DNA from: a virus
IMG/VR virus record: IMGVR_UViG_3300013132_000108
Span: 1 to 38,182 of that record
DNA: 38,182 nt
Direction: 5' to 3' (one strand)
Part shown: piece by piece, positions 14,457-22,318 of the stretch
Layout of the letters: the number at the start of each line of letters is the position of its first letter
How positions within the stretch are numbered: the first letter of the stretch is position 1
Made by a program: the position numbers and the translations under genes
Notes under the pieces: generated by a model
Databases searched by the model: none
What the model was told of the DNA's origin: nothing
What the model saw: only the letters and a program-made list of their open reading frames with translations

Positions 14457-15128
14457 AATCGTATTCTCATGCCCACATTTTCTGCACTTGAAACCGCCTG
14501 AATAGTGAAGATTTGGCATCTTGTCTATAAATTCAACCATCTTTTCAAATACTTCATTGCCCAAGTTTTCAACAAATTCAGCCAACTCTCCTCTTGAATA
14601 GTCAGCAGCCTTCATGATATTATCTTTATCATAGACATAATCTATACAATCAAGAACAAAGTCAAACATTTCTTGTGTGCTTGGTGATTCAACAGCCATC
14701 TTCAGCGAGGTGTCCATATTTGGATACTTCATAACAATACCCATGCTCTCGCTAATCTGAACTTTTGGAGAAACCGAGTTGCTTTTGTCTATCTTAACTT
14801 GATCAAAATCAACCATGCAAAGATTTACCTCTTTGCACTCAGTGCAGTAAAAATTGATCTTTGACTTTTCACCAATAGATTTTGATCTAATTTTTAAATA
14901 CATGTATTCAAGATCAAAAAGGGGAAGAGAATCAACATCAATTCCACCCTGAACGCAGTTGCTTATTGTCTGCTTGATGCCGTCATACATCTCTCGTTCT
15001 GCTTTGCTCTCAAGAGCCATGAGAAGAATCTTTTCTTCTCTAACAAGAAATGGTCTAAATTTGATCTTTTTCCCCGTAGAGGGAAGAATCATCTCATAAT
15101 GTGGAACTGAAATTGTTGGTAGACTCAT
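14424..15128 (-). CDS. 26: gp26 baseplate hub assembly protein
   Basis: This 234-residue homologue of T4 gp26 (208 residues) has a strong ribosome site (AGAGGATG). Typical family text is visible: KKIKFRPFLVREEKILLMA (about 20-38) and LPLFDLEYMYLKIRSKSIGE (about 68-87). Cys pairs at C95/C98 (YCTEC) and C215/C218 (FKCRKCGHEN) could form a zinc site. gp26 is needed for assembly of the central baseplate hub in T4. Here it is followed by an overlapping gp51 frame reached by -1 shift, and by a tape-measure-like gene, which suggests a tail assembly chaperone role. Termination at TGA gives gp26 alone; slippage gives gp26-gp51. Confidence 0.85.
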   Translation of the reverse strand: MSLPTISVPHYEMILPSTGKKIKFRPFLVREEKILLMALESKAEREMYDGIKQTISNCVQGGIDVDSLPLFDLEYMYLKIRSKSIGEKSKINFYCTECKEVNLCMVDFDQVKIDKSNSVSPKVQISESMGIVMKYPNMDTSLKMAVESPSTQEMFDFVLDCIDYVYDKDNIMKAADYSRGELAEFVENLGNEVFEKMVEFIDKMPNLHYSGGFKCRKCGHENTIEVRDSSDFFF

Positions 15129-15145
15129 CGTATATCATCCTCTAT

Positions 15146-15769
15146 TTACGCTTGAAATGGAAGTTCTGAAACATCACCCTGATATGGATTACCTGACAGA
15201 AGTGGCTTTGGCAATTTATTTACATATGGAATATAACTTACAATAGAATAATCGCGGTAGGCAAGTGAAACAGATACAGACTGACTTTCATCTGTTTTCA
15301 TACCCGAAAGATCAAGATCAGTTATGACTTTTGGATATACTTCGTGCAGTGTAACTTTCATCACTTCATTATCAGAACGATCAAGTTGCGATATTGAAAG
15401 TTCCTGAACAAATGTGTCATAGTAATTTATGAATCCATTTGAATATGGAGCAACACGATTTATCCAATCCTCAAAGATCAATTTTTCTAACATATCTTCA
15501 CCAAGACGAAAAACCATCTGAATCTCGTTATTGTAGAGCAATTCATACGGCATCTCCCGCTTTGGTCCCTGTATCTTGTAAGTCGCCGTTGAGACTGAGC
15601 GACCAGGCATCGCAGTTGATTCAATCGAATAGTTTAATCTCAGGTTCCATTGAATGGGAAATCCTGAGAAAAATATCTCATAACGAGCAGGAGAAAGATT
15701 TCCATAACCAAATAGGTCTGAAAATCCCTTGAATCCTGATACATTACTTGGTATTACTGCTCTTGGCAT
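15146..15769 (-). CDS. Tail tube fold protein (gp19/gp54 paralogue)
   Basis: This 207-residue protein starts within the stop of the upstream gene (TAATG). The pattern of the T4 tube family is visible: NLSPARYEIFFSG (about 25-37), SIESTAMPGRSVSTATYKIQ (about 48-67, like the KATALPAG region of gp19), LIFEDWINRV (about 97-106), then VMKVTLHEVYPKVITDLDLS and a final SVSVSLAYRDYSIV, equivalent to ..WPTNVGELQLDW..FEVTLALDYW in T4 gp19. T4 gp19 forms the tail tube and gp54/gp48 are related initiators. With gp48 found separately at 16905, this one could be the main tube protein or a gp54-like initiator. Its position just before gp26/gp51 and the tape measure mirrors siphophage tail modules. Confidence 0.75.
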   Translation of the reverse strand: MPRAVIPSNVSGFKGFSDLFGYGNLSPARYEIFFSGFPIQWNLRLNYSIESTAMPGRSVSTATYKIQGPKREMPYELLYNNEIQMVFRLGEDMLEKLIFEDWINRVAPYSNGFINYYDTFVQELSISQLDRSDNEVMKVTLHEVYPKVITDLDLSGMKTDESQSVSVSLAYRDYSIVSYIPYVNKLPKPLLSGNPYQGDVSELPFQA

Positions 15770-16419
15770 TAGAAATCCATCCTGTTTCGTAGATCTTGAA
15801 TCTTTAGGCGACTATCATTAATAACCTTCATTTGTCTGACAGGCGCACCTGAACCATAGAATCTAGCGACAGGCAGATTTATTGCATACTTCCACTTGTC
15901 CGAAGGTATTTCAAGAGTTGGAGTATAGATGTTCTTGAGTTTATACTTTCGTATGCCCACCATTCCACTAATATATTTAGTCGAATTTTTAATAATATCA
16001 TAACGAATAACACCTCTTGCATCACCTGTTTGCACATCTCCTCTAGATGTATCTTCCAAGTTTTCAACAAATACTGCTCTTGTTTTAAATGGCATGTAGT
16101 GAAGATTTATCCCCATGAAATGGTCACGAAACAATCGTATTGGAAGAACTAGAGGAAAACGGTCATAATATTCAATTTTTGCTATGGGAGTTTCAGGTAT
16201 ATACCCGAAGAGTATCATTTTACCTAAAAATACTCTTCTAACCCGATATTCAGGGGTCTGTCTGATGAGCGAGGCGATATTTGTTAATTTTCCTTCCAAT
16301 AGTTCAGAAAGTTGTTCTCTATACCATTCCATAGCCTTTGGAGAGAATTCATTTCCCTCTACCTCTCCACTCTCAAAGGATTTCTGAATCTCCTCAAGGG
16401 CTGTTTTAATGTTTCTCAT
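15769..16419 (-). CDS. gp2-like DNA end protector candidate
   Basis: This 216-residue protein overlaps gp4 by 4 bases (ATGA). The central motif (about 70-110) GKMILFGYIPE..., YYDRFPLVLPIRLF, DHFMGINLHYMPFKTR resembles phrases I associate with proteins annotated as DNA end protector (T4 gp2) in T4-like phages, where a FPLVxP...GxNxHYxP signature recurs. In T4, gene 2 lies next to gene 4, as here. T4 gp2 caps the packaged DNA end at the head portal and protects it from RecBCD. The homology is from memory and not certain. A head-tail joining protein of another kind is the alternative. Confidence 0.5.
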   Translation of the reverse strand: MRNIKTALEEIQKSFESGEVEGNEFSPKAMEWYREQLSELLEGKLTNIASLIRQTPEYRVRRVFLGKMILFGYIPETPIAKIEYYDRFPLVLPIRLFRDHFMGINLHYMPFKTRAVFVENLEDTSRGDVQTGDARGVIRYDIIKNSTKYISGMVGIRKYKLKNIYTPTLEIPSDKWKYAINLPVARFYGSGAPVRQMKVINDSRLKIQDLRNRMDF

Positions 16420-16862
16420 GTCTTTATGTTTAGATCTTTCTCAGTAAGAATGGTAAATTTCCATCCTCGTTTTTTGGCATATTCTGTAGCAGCCAACCAT
16501 TTTGCTTCATTTATGACATATGTGGTGGCTTCGGTTATAAAGGTCTTTTTTTGCTTTCTGCCTCTTTCTGGCATGGTGCATTGCTTTTCAGGTTTTACTT
16601 CGACAAGGTGTGTTTCAATGATTCCATCCTTATTCTTGATTTTTATGATAAAATCAACGAAGTATCGGTGAGGTTTTTGGTCAATAGGTGAGATATAGGG
16701 AACAACAACTGTTTCTGAACTCCACGCTATCACAGACTCTTTCATGTCACAGAAAACCATAAACTTTCGTTCCCAAAGAGAACGATAGACAATATCATTT
16801 CGGTCGCCTTTATACTTCTCTGGATTCTTTGGTTGATATCGACCTTTATAAGTTTCTCGCAT
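16416..16862 (-). CDS. 4: gp4 head completion protein (nuclease-like)
   Basis: This 148-residue protein closely follows T4 gp4 (about 150 residues): residues 8-40 contain NPEKYKGD...YRSLWERKFMVFCD, then VVVPYISPIDQKPHRYFVD and HLVEVKPEKQ. E31, D70, E88 and K90 fit a PD-(D/E)xK nuclease-like arrangement. In T4, gp4 (with gp2) completes filled heads before tail joining. The ribosome site GAAGGA is present eight bases before ATG. It is the first gene of the minus-strand operon and is divergent from gp48, separated by a region holding a perfect palindrome. Confidence 0.9.
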   Translation of the reverse strand: MRETYKGRYQPKNPEKYKGDRNDIVYRSLWERKFMVFCDMKESVIAWSSETVVVPYISPIDQKPHRYFVDFIIKIKNKDGIIETHLVEVKPEKQCTMPERGRKQKKTFITEATTYVINEAKWLAATEYAKKRGWKFTILTEKDLNIKT

Positions 16863-16876
16863 TTTATAATTCCTTC

Positions 16877-16893
16877 ATACATAACTTATGTAT
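16877..16893. promoter_or_regulatory. 17-bp perfect palindrome between divergent gp4 and gp48
   Basis: ATACATAACTTATGTAT has two 8-base arms around one central C, in the 42-base gap between the gp4 and gp48 starts. Symmetry plus location suggests a shared operator or a pair of overlapping divergent promoters. No standard TATAAATA is present in this gap. Confidence 0.45.
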
Positions 16894-16904
16894 TGGGAGA
16901 TCCT

Positions 16905-18470
16905 ATGGCTAAAAAAGGCTATGTAGACAACACGGGCAGAAATATCTCGTTCTATGACGAAGAACAGCGACCTGATGGTAATGGGTTTCCTACAACTAGA
17001 AATTATTCTGCAACCACTAATAACAGAAAGACGCTGTTTCAGCGTCTAAAAGGACAACAAGAAGATACTGCTCTTGCATCTTCAAATCTAAACTTTTTGA
17101 ATGATACTGAAGAGACTAACAAGAATCGCATTCTTGGAATTGATAGTTTCTTGCAGTTTCCCCTAGATTTAGGCGTTGACAATCGCTACCGTCACTTCAT
17201 GCTTTTCAATATCTACAAGTCAACATCTGACAAGATGGACAACGAATTGAGAGCAAATCGTGTCGGTCAATCTGGTCAGACTGCGATACCAAACGGGATT
17301 CAAAACAAGAAAAAGAGTGATCTTGCTGTTGCAGGGTCTTCCGATAATTATGCAAGACAAGAAGCAAGTAGAATTGCCGCAGCAAACAATCAGACTATTC
17401 AAGATTGGATCGCACAAAATCCTGATCGCTATGAAGCAATGAAAGAAGAGTCTCGGATAGCATTTGAAAATGTCGGTCTTAGTCCTACTAATATTGCAGC
17501 AAATCAAAAGTCATTACGAGATATTCAACAGAGTGAAGATGATTGGGTTCCATTCAATGGCAGAGATGAAAAGGTTTCTCTTGCCTCTGATAAACAGAGT
17601 CTATGGAACGCAGTTCCCGTAGTATCACAAGCAAAACAGTATTATGAGGCTATTTGGGGAGGCCAATTTGGTCCTGATCCAGAGAACCCACGCGATCCTC
17701 CACCAAAAAATCTTGATCAAATCAATAGTCGTGGAAAGTTGGTTCAAGTTGACAACTCGACCACAAACAACAATAGACGCTTTGTATCAGCAAATATCCG
17801 TTCAAAGGACACAATTGCTCTATACATGAGCCAAATTCACTCTTTGAGTGATAATTTTGCATATACAGAAAAAGACATGGCGGCAATGAGTCTTATTGCA
17901 AATGGAAGCATTGGAACTGCACTTATTGAAGGTCAGGGAAATGTTGCAGACTCTGTAGCAAGACAACTTACTACAGATGTGCCAGGTCTTGATTTTGCTG
18001 GTGGGGTTGATTTTGCCTCAATTCGTGATGCTCTTCGCGGTGGAGTAAAGAACGCCAAAAAAGAACTTATGTTTGGCGAACCTCAAATGCGTCAGTTTAG
18101 TTTCGCATTCGACTTCTATCCTAGAAATCTGAATGAAGCAAACAAAGTTGCCGACATTATTCAAATGTTCCGCTATCACGCTTATCCAAGACTACAGGCT
18201 GATGGTGGTCACTTCTTCATGTTTCCTGCTGAATTTGAGATTGAATTCTATGTGATTACAGATGATCCAAGAACAGGAGAGAAGCGCGTAGAGGTAAATG
18301 GATACATTCCAAAGATCGCTAGGTGCGCTCTTACAAATATACAAGTAAATTATTCACCAAATAGCGTGTGGACTACATTTCCTGATGGCAGTCCTATCGC
18401 AACACAGATACAACTTACTTTCACCGAAGTTCAGGCTCTAAATCAAGATAACATCATTAACGGTTACTAA
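16905..18470 (+). CDS. 48: gp48 baseplate tail tube cap
   Basis: This 521-residue protein starts at ATG 16905 (MAKKGYVDN) after GGGAGA; an in-frame ATG at 16833 would run into divergent gp4. T4 gp48-like blocks are seen: IDSFLQFPLDLGVDNRYRHF then MLFNIYKS near residues 75-105, and a C-terminal part (about 385-521) with FAFDFYPRNLNEANKVADII, FPAEFEIEFYV, GYIPKIARCALTNIQVNYSP and final LTFTEVQALNQDNIINGY. gp48 with gp54 caps the hub and starts tube polymerisation. It is longer than T4 gp48 (364 residues), with an inserted Gln/Asn/Ser-rich middle. The stop overlaps the gp53 start (TAATG). Confidence 0.9.
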   Translation: MAKKGYVDNTGRNISFYDEEQRPDGNGFPTTRNYSATTNNRKTLFQRLKGQQEDTALASSNLNFLNDTEETNKNRILGIDSFLQFPLDLGVDNRYRHFMLFNIYKSTSDKMDNELRANRVGQSGQTAIPNGIQNKKKSDLAVAGSSDNYARQEASRIAAANNQTIQDWIAQNPDRYEAMKEESRIAFENVGLSPTNIAANQKSLRDIQQSEDDWVPFNGRDEKVSLASDKQSLWNAVPVVSQAKQYYEAIWGGQFGPDPENPRDPPPKNLDQINSRGKLVQVDNSTTNNNRRFVSANIRSKDTIALYMSQIHSLSDNFAYTEKDMAAMSLIANGSIGTALIEGQGNVADSVARQLTTDVPGLDFAGGVDFASIRDALRGGVKNAKKELMFGEPQMRQFSFAFDFYPRNLNEANKVADIIQMFRYHAYPRLQADGGHFFMFPAEFEIEFYVITDDPRTGEKRVEVNGYIPKIARCALTNIQVNYSPNSVWTTFPDGSPIATQIQLTFTEVQALNQDNIINGY

Positions 18471-19351
18471 TGTATTTCGGAAAATTTCCACAAATCTACT
18501 ACGATAAATTATCTAGAACAGGATCTCCTGCTCTATCCATTGATATTCTTCGTAAAGTATCTTTCTTTGATGCAATCAAAGATGAAACTAAAATGGCAGG
18601 AAAATACTTTATTCCTGAAGGCGAAACACCTGAAATAGTTGCAGACAAAATATATGGAGATCCTGCGTTTCATTGGGTTATATTGCTTGCAAATCAAGTC
18701 ATCAATCCATATTACGAATGGCCTCTTGATACCGACACTCTAGATCGTTACATTGAGGAGAAGTATCCAGGCTATACCATGTGGCTTGTTGATGCGGGAA
18801 ATACCGCAAGTCCAACTTCATTAAACTTCAAAGAGGGAGATACCGTATTTCTCACCGATGGAACTGTTGACTTTGATGGTAAATACGACTATGGTAGTGA
18901 TCAACGCGCCCGTGTTTGGCGTTGGAACAAGACAGAGAACGCTCTCACGATAAACTTTGAAATTCCCTCTGTGGTGAACTTTACCGAAGGTGATATTGTC
19001 GCCTTGATCAATAATGACGAGACAGTAGATATAGCGCGTATTAAACGCATAGAACAGTCTCGCTACGGGGTTCATCACTACGAAAATACCGCAGGAACCG
19101 TATTAGGACCACTCTCAGACTATGTTGGTGTTCCGCTTGGTGAAACTGCTGATAGCGGATTTCCTGTTCCTTATTGGGACACTATGGTTGGAAAATACAT
19201 GGGAATCTCGGGTGCAGCCATTAGTTCGTTTGCGATCACAAATCAAGATTATGAATACAGACTAAATGACCAAAAGCGAGAGATTGACATCATCAATCCT
19301 GTCTTTGTAACAAAGATCGCTGAAGAATTTTCAACATTGATTGAGGAGTAA
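18470..19351 (+). CDS. 53: gp53 baseplate wedge protein (LysM-like)
   Basis: This 293-residue homologue of T4 gp53 (196 residues) begins MYFGKFPQIYYDKL. Residues about 47-90 hold the LysM-like core seen in gp53: YFIPEGETPEIVADKIYGDP, FHWVILLANQVINPYYEWPL. In T4, gp53 clamps wedges around the hub. The extra middle (about 110-190) is acidic and beta-rich, probably an elaboration. The C-terminus (NDQKREIDIINPVFVTKIAE) is typical. The gene is translated by overlap with gp48 and is immediately followed by gp27. Confidence 0.9.
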   Translation: MYFGKFPQIYYDKLSRTGSPALSIDILRKVSFFDAIKDETKMAGKYFIPEGETPEIVADKIYGDPAFHWVILLANQVINPYYEWPLDTDTLDRYIEEKYPGYTMWLVDAGNTASPTSLNFKEGDTVFLTDGTVDFDGKYDYGSDQRARVWRWNKTENALTINFEIPSVVNFTEGDIVALINNDETVDIARIKRIEQSRYGVHHYENTAGTVLGPLSDYVGVPLGETADSGFPVPYWDTMVGKYMGISGAAISSFAITNQDYEYRLNDQKREIDIINPVFVTKIAEEFSTLIEE

Positions 19352-20779
19352 ATGCCTAAAGCCTCTATTGTCATAACAAAAATTCAAAATGCAGGCAAAA
19401 GAGTCCGTGAGGCTGTTGCTCGTATTAAGCAAACATTCAAGAATCTCGACTATACCAAGAATGATGATGTAAACATCCTACAGATTGACATTCGTTCACT
19501 TTCAGGTGGTGGAGCAATCAGCATCATTCCACAGTTTGTCGAGATGCAAATTCATGAAGATATGTTTTCAGATTTTGTCTATGGCAGTCTTACTCTTCTA
19601 GACAATCAAAATCTACTCAATGTTGTTCCTATCGTTGTAAACGAAGAAGTCATAATAGAGTTTGGAACCCCTAAAACAAGATCAACAAAGAAATTTGTTG
19701 GTGAAATTTATTCGGTTGACTCGTTCAATCCATCTACAAATGAGCGTTCAGAGTTGTTTACAATTCGTTTTGTGAGCAAAAACTACTTTCCAACCGCAAC
19801 AAGAAGAGTTGCGGGTCATTATTCTGGCTCAATGAGAACTATTATTCGTAAGATCAAAAATCAATTTTTCTCTCCCGAAGCCAACTTTCGGATTGATGTT
19901 CCTGGATCAGCAAGTTTTGCAAAAGACAAGAAAAACTATGTCTTGCCTTTCATGAATCCAATGAAAGCAATGAATTGGCTTGCTACAAGAGCAGTTCCAT
20001 CATCAAGCCCCGATGAAGTGAATTACCGTTTCTATGAAGATGCAGACGGCTATCATTTTGTTAATGTGTGCGATTTCATGGATAAACCTGCAAAGAAAAA
20101 AATATTTCTCTCTAAAACAAATCAAAATATAAAGAAACTTGATGAATTTCTAAGCACAGTTTACAGATATGAGTATGGTGATATTCCTGACAAGGTTGTA
20201 AACGCCCATACTGGAATGTTAAACTCTTCACTTTCCTTATACGATACAAACACAAAGAAATTCAAGTATATCACACAGGATTACCATTCTTTCTACGAGA
20301 AAACAAGACATCTGAACAAAGGTCGTATTCTTCCTAAAACTAGTGATGAATATACTGATGCAAATCTGAACACAAGAAATTTCATTGTGTATGATTCACA
20401 GAAGAGATATTCAACACAGTTAGACAAAAAAGCAGATAGCGAAGTAGAAAGCACTCTACTAAAGCGTGGATCTCTTTCTCAGCAATTCACCCAATACAGG
20501 TTAAATCTATTGATGCCTGGTGATTCTCGCGCTAAAATAGGAGATGTATACGACATCAAGGCTCTCAAACGGGGTGAACTAAAAGATGGAGATCCAAAGT
20601 ATGTTGATGAGATTCGTTCAGGAAATTACATGGTGACGGCCATCAAACATACTCTAAATAATGCGGGGTATAGAACCACAATTGAACTAGCCAGAGATTC
20701 GTATGTGAAAGACTTAGCCGATGGAGTGTTTCCTGAAAGCGTGAACAAATTCTTTAGTAAATTGAAAGGCATAATATGA
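19352..20779 (+). CDS. 27: gp27-like baseplate central hub protein
   Basis: This 475-residue protein has GAGGAG just before its start. It shows tube-like hub domains: FVYGSLTLLDNQNLLNVVPI (about 70-90), then ELFTIRFVSKNYFPTATRRV, SMRTIIRKIKNQFFSP, NPMKAMNWLATRAVPSS and YRFYEDADGYHFVNV, corresponding to the T4 gp27 pattern (..LGTIHS..RPF...SIKEML..., YL..vre.A....). Trimeric gp27 makes the cup that joins the tail tube to the gp5 spike. It is followed directly by a tiny ORF and gp5, the expected partner. T4 gp27 has 391 residues; the N-terminal 40 residues here are a basic extension. Confidence 0.85.
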   Translation: MPKASIVITKIQNAGKRVREAVARIKQTFKNLDYTKNDDVNILQIDIRSLSGGGAISIIPQFVEMQIHEDMFSDFVYGSLTLLDNQNLLNVVPIVVNEEVIIEFGTPKTRSTKKFVGEIYSVDSFNPSTNERSELFTIRFVSKNYFPTATRRVAGHYSGSMRTIIRKIKNQFFSPEANFRIDVPGSASFAKDKKNYVLPFMNPMKAMNWLATRAVPSSSPDEVNYRFYEDADGYHFVNVCDFMDKPAKKKIFLSKTNQNIKKLDEFLSTVYRYEYGDIPDKVVNAHTGMLNSSLSLYDTNTKKFKYITQDYHSFYEKTRHLNKGRILPKTSDEYTDANLNTRNFIVYDSQKRYSTQLDKKADSEVESTLLKRGSLSQQFTQYRLNLLMPGDSRAKIGDVYDIKALKRGELKDGDPKYVDEIRSGNYMVTAIKHTLNNAGYRTTIELARDSYVKDLADGVFPESVNKFFSKLKGII

Positions 20780-20913
20780 ACGAAACAGAACAAATTGTAA
20801 TCACACCCGCTATGACACAAGAAAAGTTAAACAAACTGCCCATGTGCGAAGAAGAGATCCAAGAATGGCGTGAATGGGCTGAAAGAGTATTTGGCGTAAA
20901 TGAGAGAAGTTGA
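20776..20913 (+). CDS. Small 45-residue acidic ORF between gp27 and gp5
   Basis: ATG overlaps the gp27 stop by four bases (ATGA) and its own end overlaps the gp5 start by 14 bases, so translation may be coupled on both sides. The product reads MNETEQIVITPAMTQEKLNK, then LPMCEEEIQEWREWAERVFG. It is probably a helical peptide with Trp residues and one Cys. The position suggests a small hub-assembly peptide, but nothing in it is recognised. Confidence 0.55.
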   Translation: MNETEQIVITPAMTQEKLNKLPMCEEEIQEWREWAERVFGVNERS

Positions 20914-22318
20914 TGGAATTGTTGAATTTGTATGGTGGTTTGGTGTTGTAGAGGATATTGCTGATCCTCTCAAGATCGGGCGTTGTCGTGTTCGTGTCTT
21001 CGGATACCATACTTCAGATAAAAGCGCATTACCAACTGAAAAATTACCTTGGGCAACAGTAGTTCTGCCACCAACAAGTGCAAGCATGGGTGGTGTTGGA
21101 ACAAATCCTGGCCTTCTTACAGGAAGCCATGTTTTTGGTTTCTTTCTTGATGGAAAAGATGCACAAAAACCTGTTATCTTAGGTTCTATTGCGGGTATAC
21201 CAGAGGAAAAGATAAGCACCTCCGAAGGATTTAGCGATCCTCTCGGAGTTTTTCCACTTAACAAGTCTGTCAATGGTCTATCGACAATCAAGGAATCAGA
21301 TGTAAATCGTCTAGCAAGAAACGAAAATACTGAAAAGACGATACTAAAACTAAGAAAAGATAAACTTGATAAAGACTTTCCTGTTGCCTTTTCTTCAACA
21401 AAAAGCGAACCAGAATCGCCATCTGATGTCAAGTATGGACTCAATCAGGTAAAAGCAACTGTTTCGGGTCATGTTGAAGAATGGGATGACTCTCCAAAGA
21501 AGGAAAGAATACTTCAATATCACAACTCAGGAACATTTACTGAGATTGGTAATGGTTGGAAGGAAGATCCTAATGGAACGCGAGTTCTTAGGGTGGTTGG
21601 CAATAACTACGAAGTTATACACAAAGATAACAATATTCACATTCGTGGTGCTTGCAATGTAACTATTGATGGAGAGGCTAGAATTCTATGCCTTAATAAA
21701 TCTTATCTTCAGTTAGAAGATGACACTGAAGTTAGTGTGAATGGAAATCTGAAAGTAAATATTGCAGAAAAACTAACCATGAAGGTGGGTAAGGACTTCA
21801 ACATCAAAATTGGTGGTGAGTATAATCTTACATCTTCAGGCATAAACATGCATACAACAGGTGGCGGAAGAATCAATGTTGCTGGTCGAATGGTTGGTTT
21901 GAACTCATTTTCTATTGGGTCTGCTCCATCTTCAGTCGTGTTGGAAAAGCCTGATGTTCAGCGTCAAAATCTTGATGTTTCTTCGGGTGGAGGAATCTCA
22001 GGAGTTGAGTATTCACCAGACATTTCACCTCAAGTAACCATACCAGCAATTGACACTCTTGGTGAGGGTCTAAATGAGGCATACGAAGATCTTAAAGATC
22101 CTTCTGATGAAGAAAAACAAACTCTTGTCCAAAGAGCCTTAAATAAAGCAAATTCTGCACAAGAAAAAGTTGACAAAATAGATCCTAAAATTAAAGCAGC
22201 AATAACAGCAACATCGGCAATACTACTTGGATATTTGACTACAAGAAGAACGAGTGAAGATCCAACTGGAGAGTTTAATAGAATCAATCAGTTACCATCG
22301 GATGACTCAGTAATATGA
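20900..22318 (+). CDS. 5: gp5-like baseplate hub spike without lysozyme domain
   Basis: This 472-residue protein opens with the T4 gp5 OB-fold: FVWWFGVVEDIADPLKIGRC (about 10-29), TEKLPWATVVLPPTSASMGG, VGTNPGLL, HVFGFFLDGKDAQKPVILGS and SEGFSDPLGVFP. In T4 the next domain is a lysozyme. Here a short linker (about 125-200) leads straight to the triple beta-helix (about 247-335), with short strand repeats such as DTEVSVNGNLKVNIAEKLTM and KVGKDFNIKIGGEYNLTSSG. After the helix there is an unusual tail (about 336-472), helical and charged, with a hydrophobic stretch (IKAAITATSAILLGYLTT). It partners with gp27 and the PAAR protein to form the piercing device. The C-terminal tail is not standard. 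Confidence 0.9.
   Translation: MREVDGIVEFVWWFGVVEDIADPLKIGRCRVRVFGYHTSDKSALPTEKLPWATVVLPPTSASMGGVGTNPGLLTGSHVFGFFLDGKDAQKPVILGSIAGIPEEKISTSEGFSDPLGVFPLNKSVNGLSTIKESDVNRLARNENTEKTILKLRKDKLDKDFPVAFSSTKSEPESPSDVKYGLNQVKATVSGHVEEWDDSPKKERILQYHNSGTFTEIGNGWKEDPNGTRVLRVVGNNYEVIHKDNNIHIRGACNVTIDGEARILCLNKSYLQLEDDTEVSVNGNLKVNIAEKLTMKVGKDFNIKIGGEYNLTSSGINMHTTGGGRINVAGRMVGLNSFSIGSAPSSVVLEKPDVQRQNLDVSSGGGISGVEYSPDISPQVTIPAIDTLGEGLNEAYEDLKDPSDEEKQTLVQRALNKANSAQEKVDKIDPKIKAAITATSAILLGYLTTRRTSEDPTGEFNRINQLPSDDSVI

Noticed and set aside
16833-16904. Upstream ATG extension of gp48
   Set aside because: It would overlap the divergent gp4 start and palindrome. ATG at 16905 has a good ribosome site and the expected MAKKG-type start.
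20827-21444. Minus-strand 205-codon ORF opposite gp5
   Set aside because: It lies wholly across the highly recognisable gp5 OB-fold coding strand and has a low-complexity Ser-rich start; shadow ORF.
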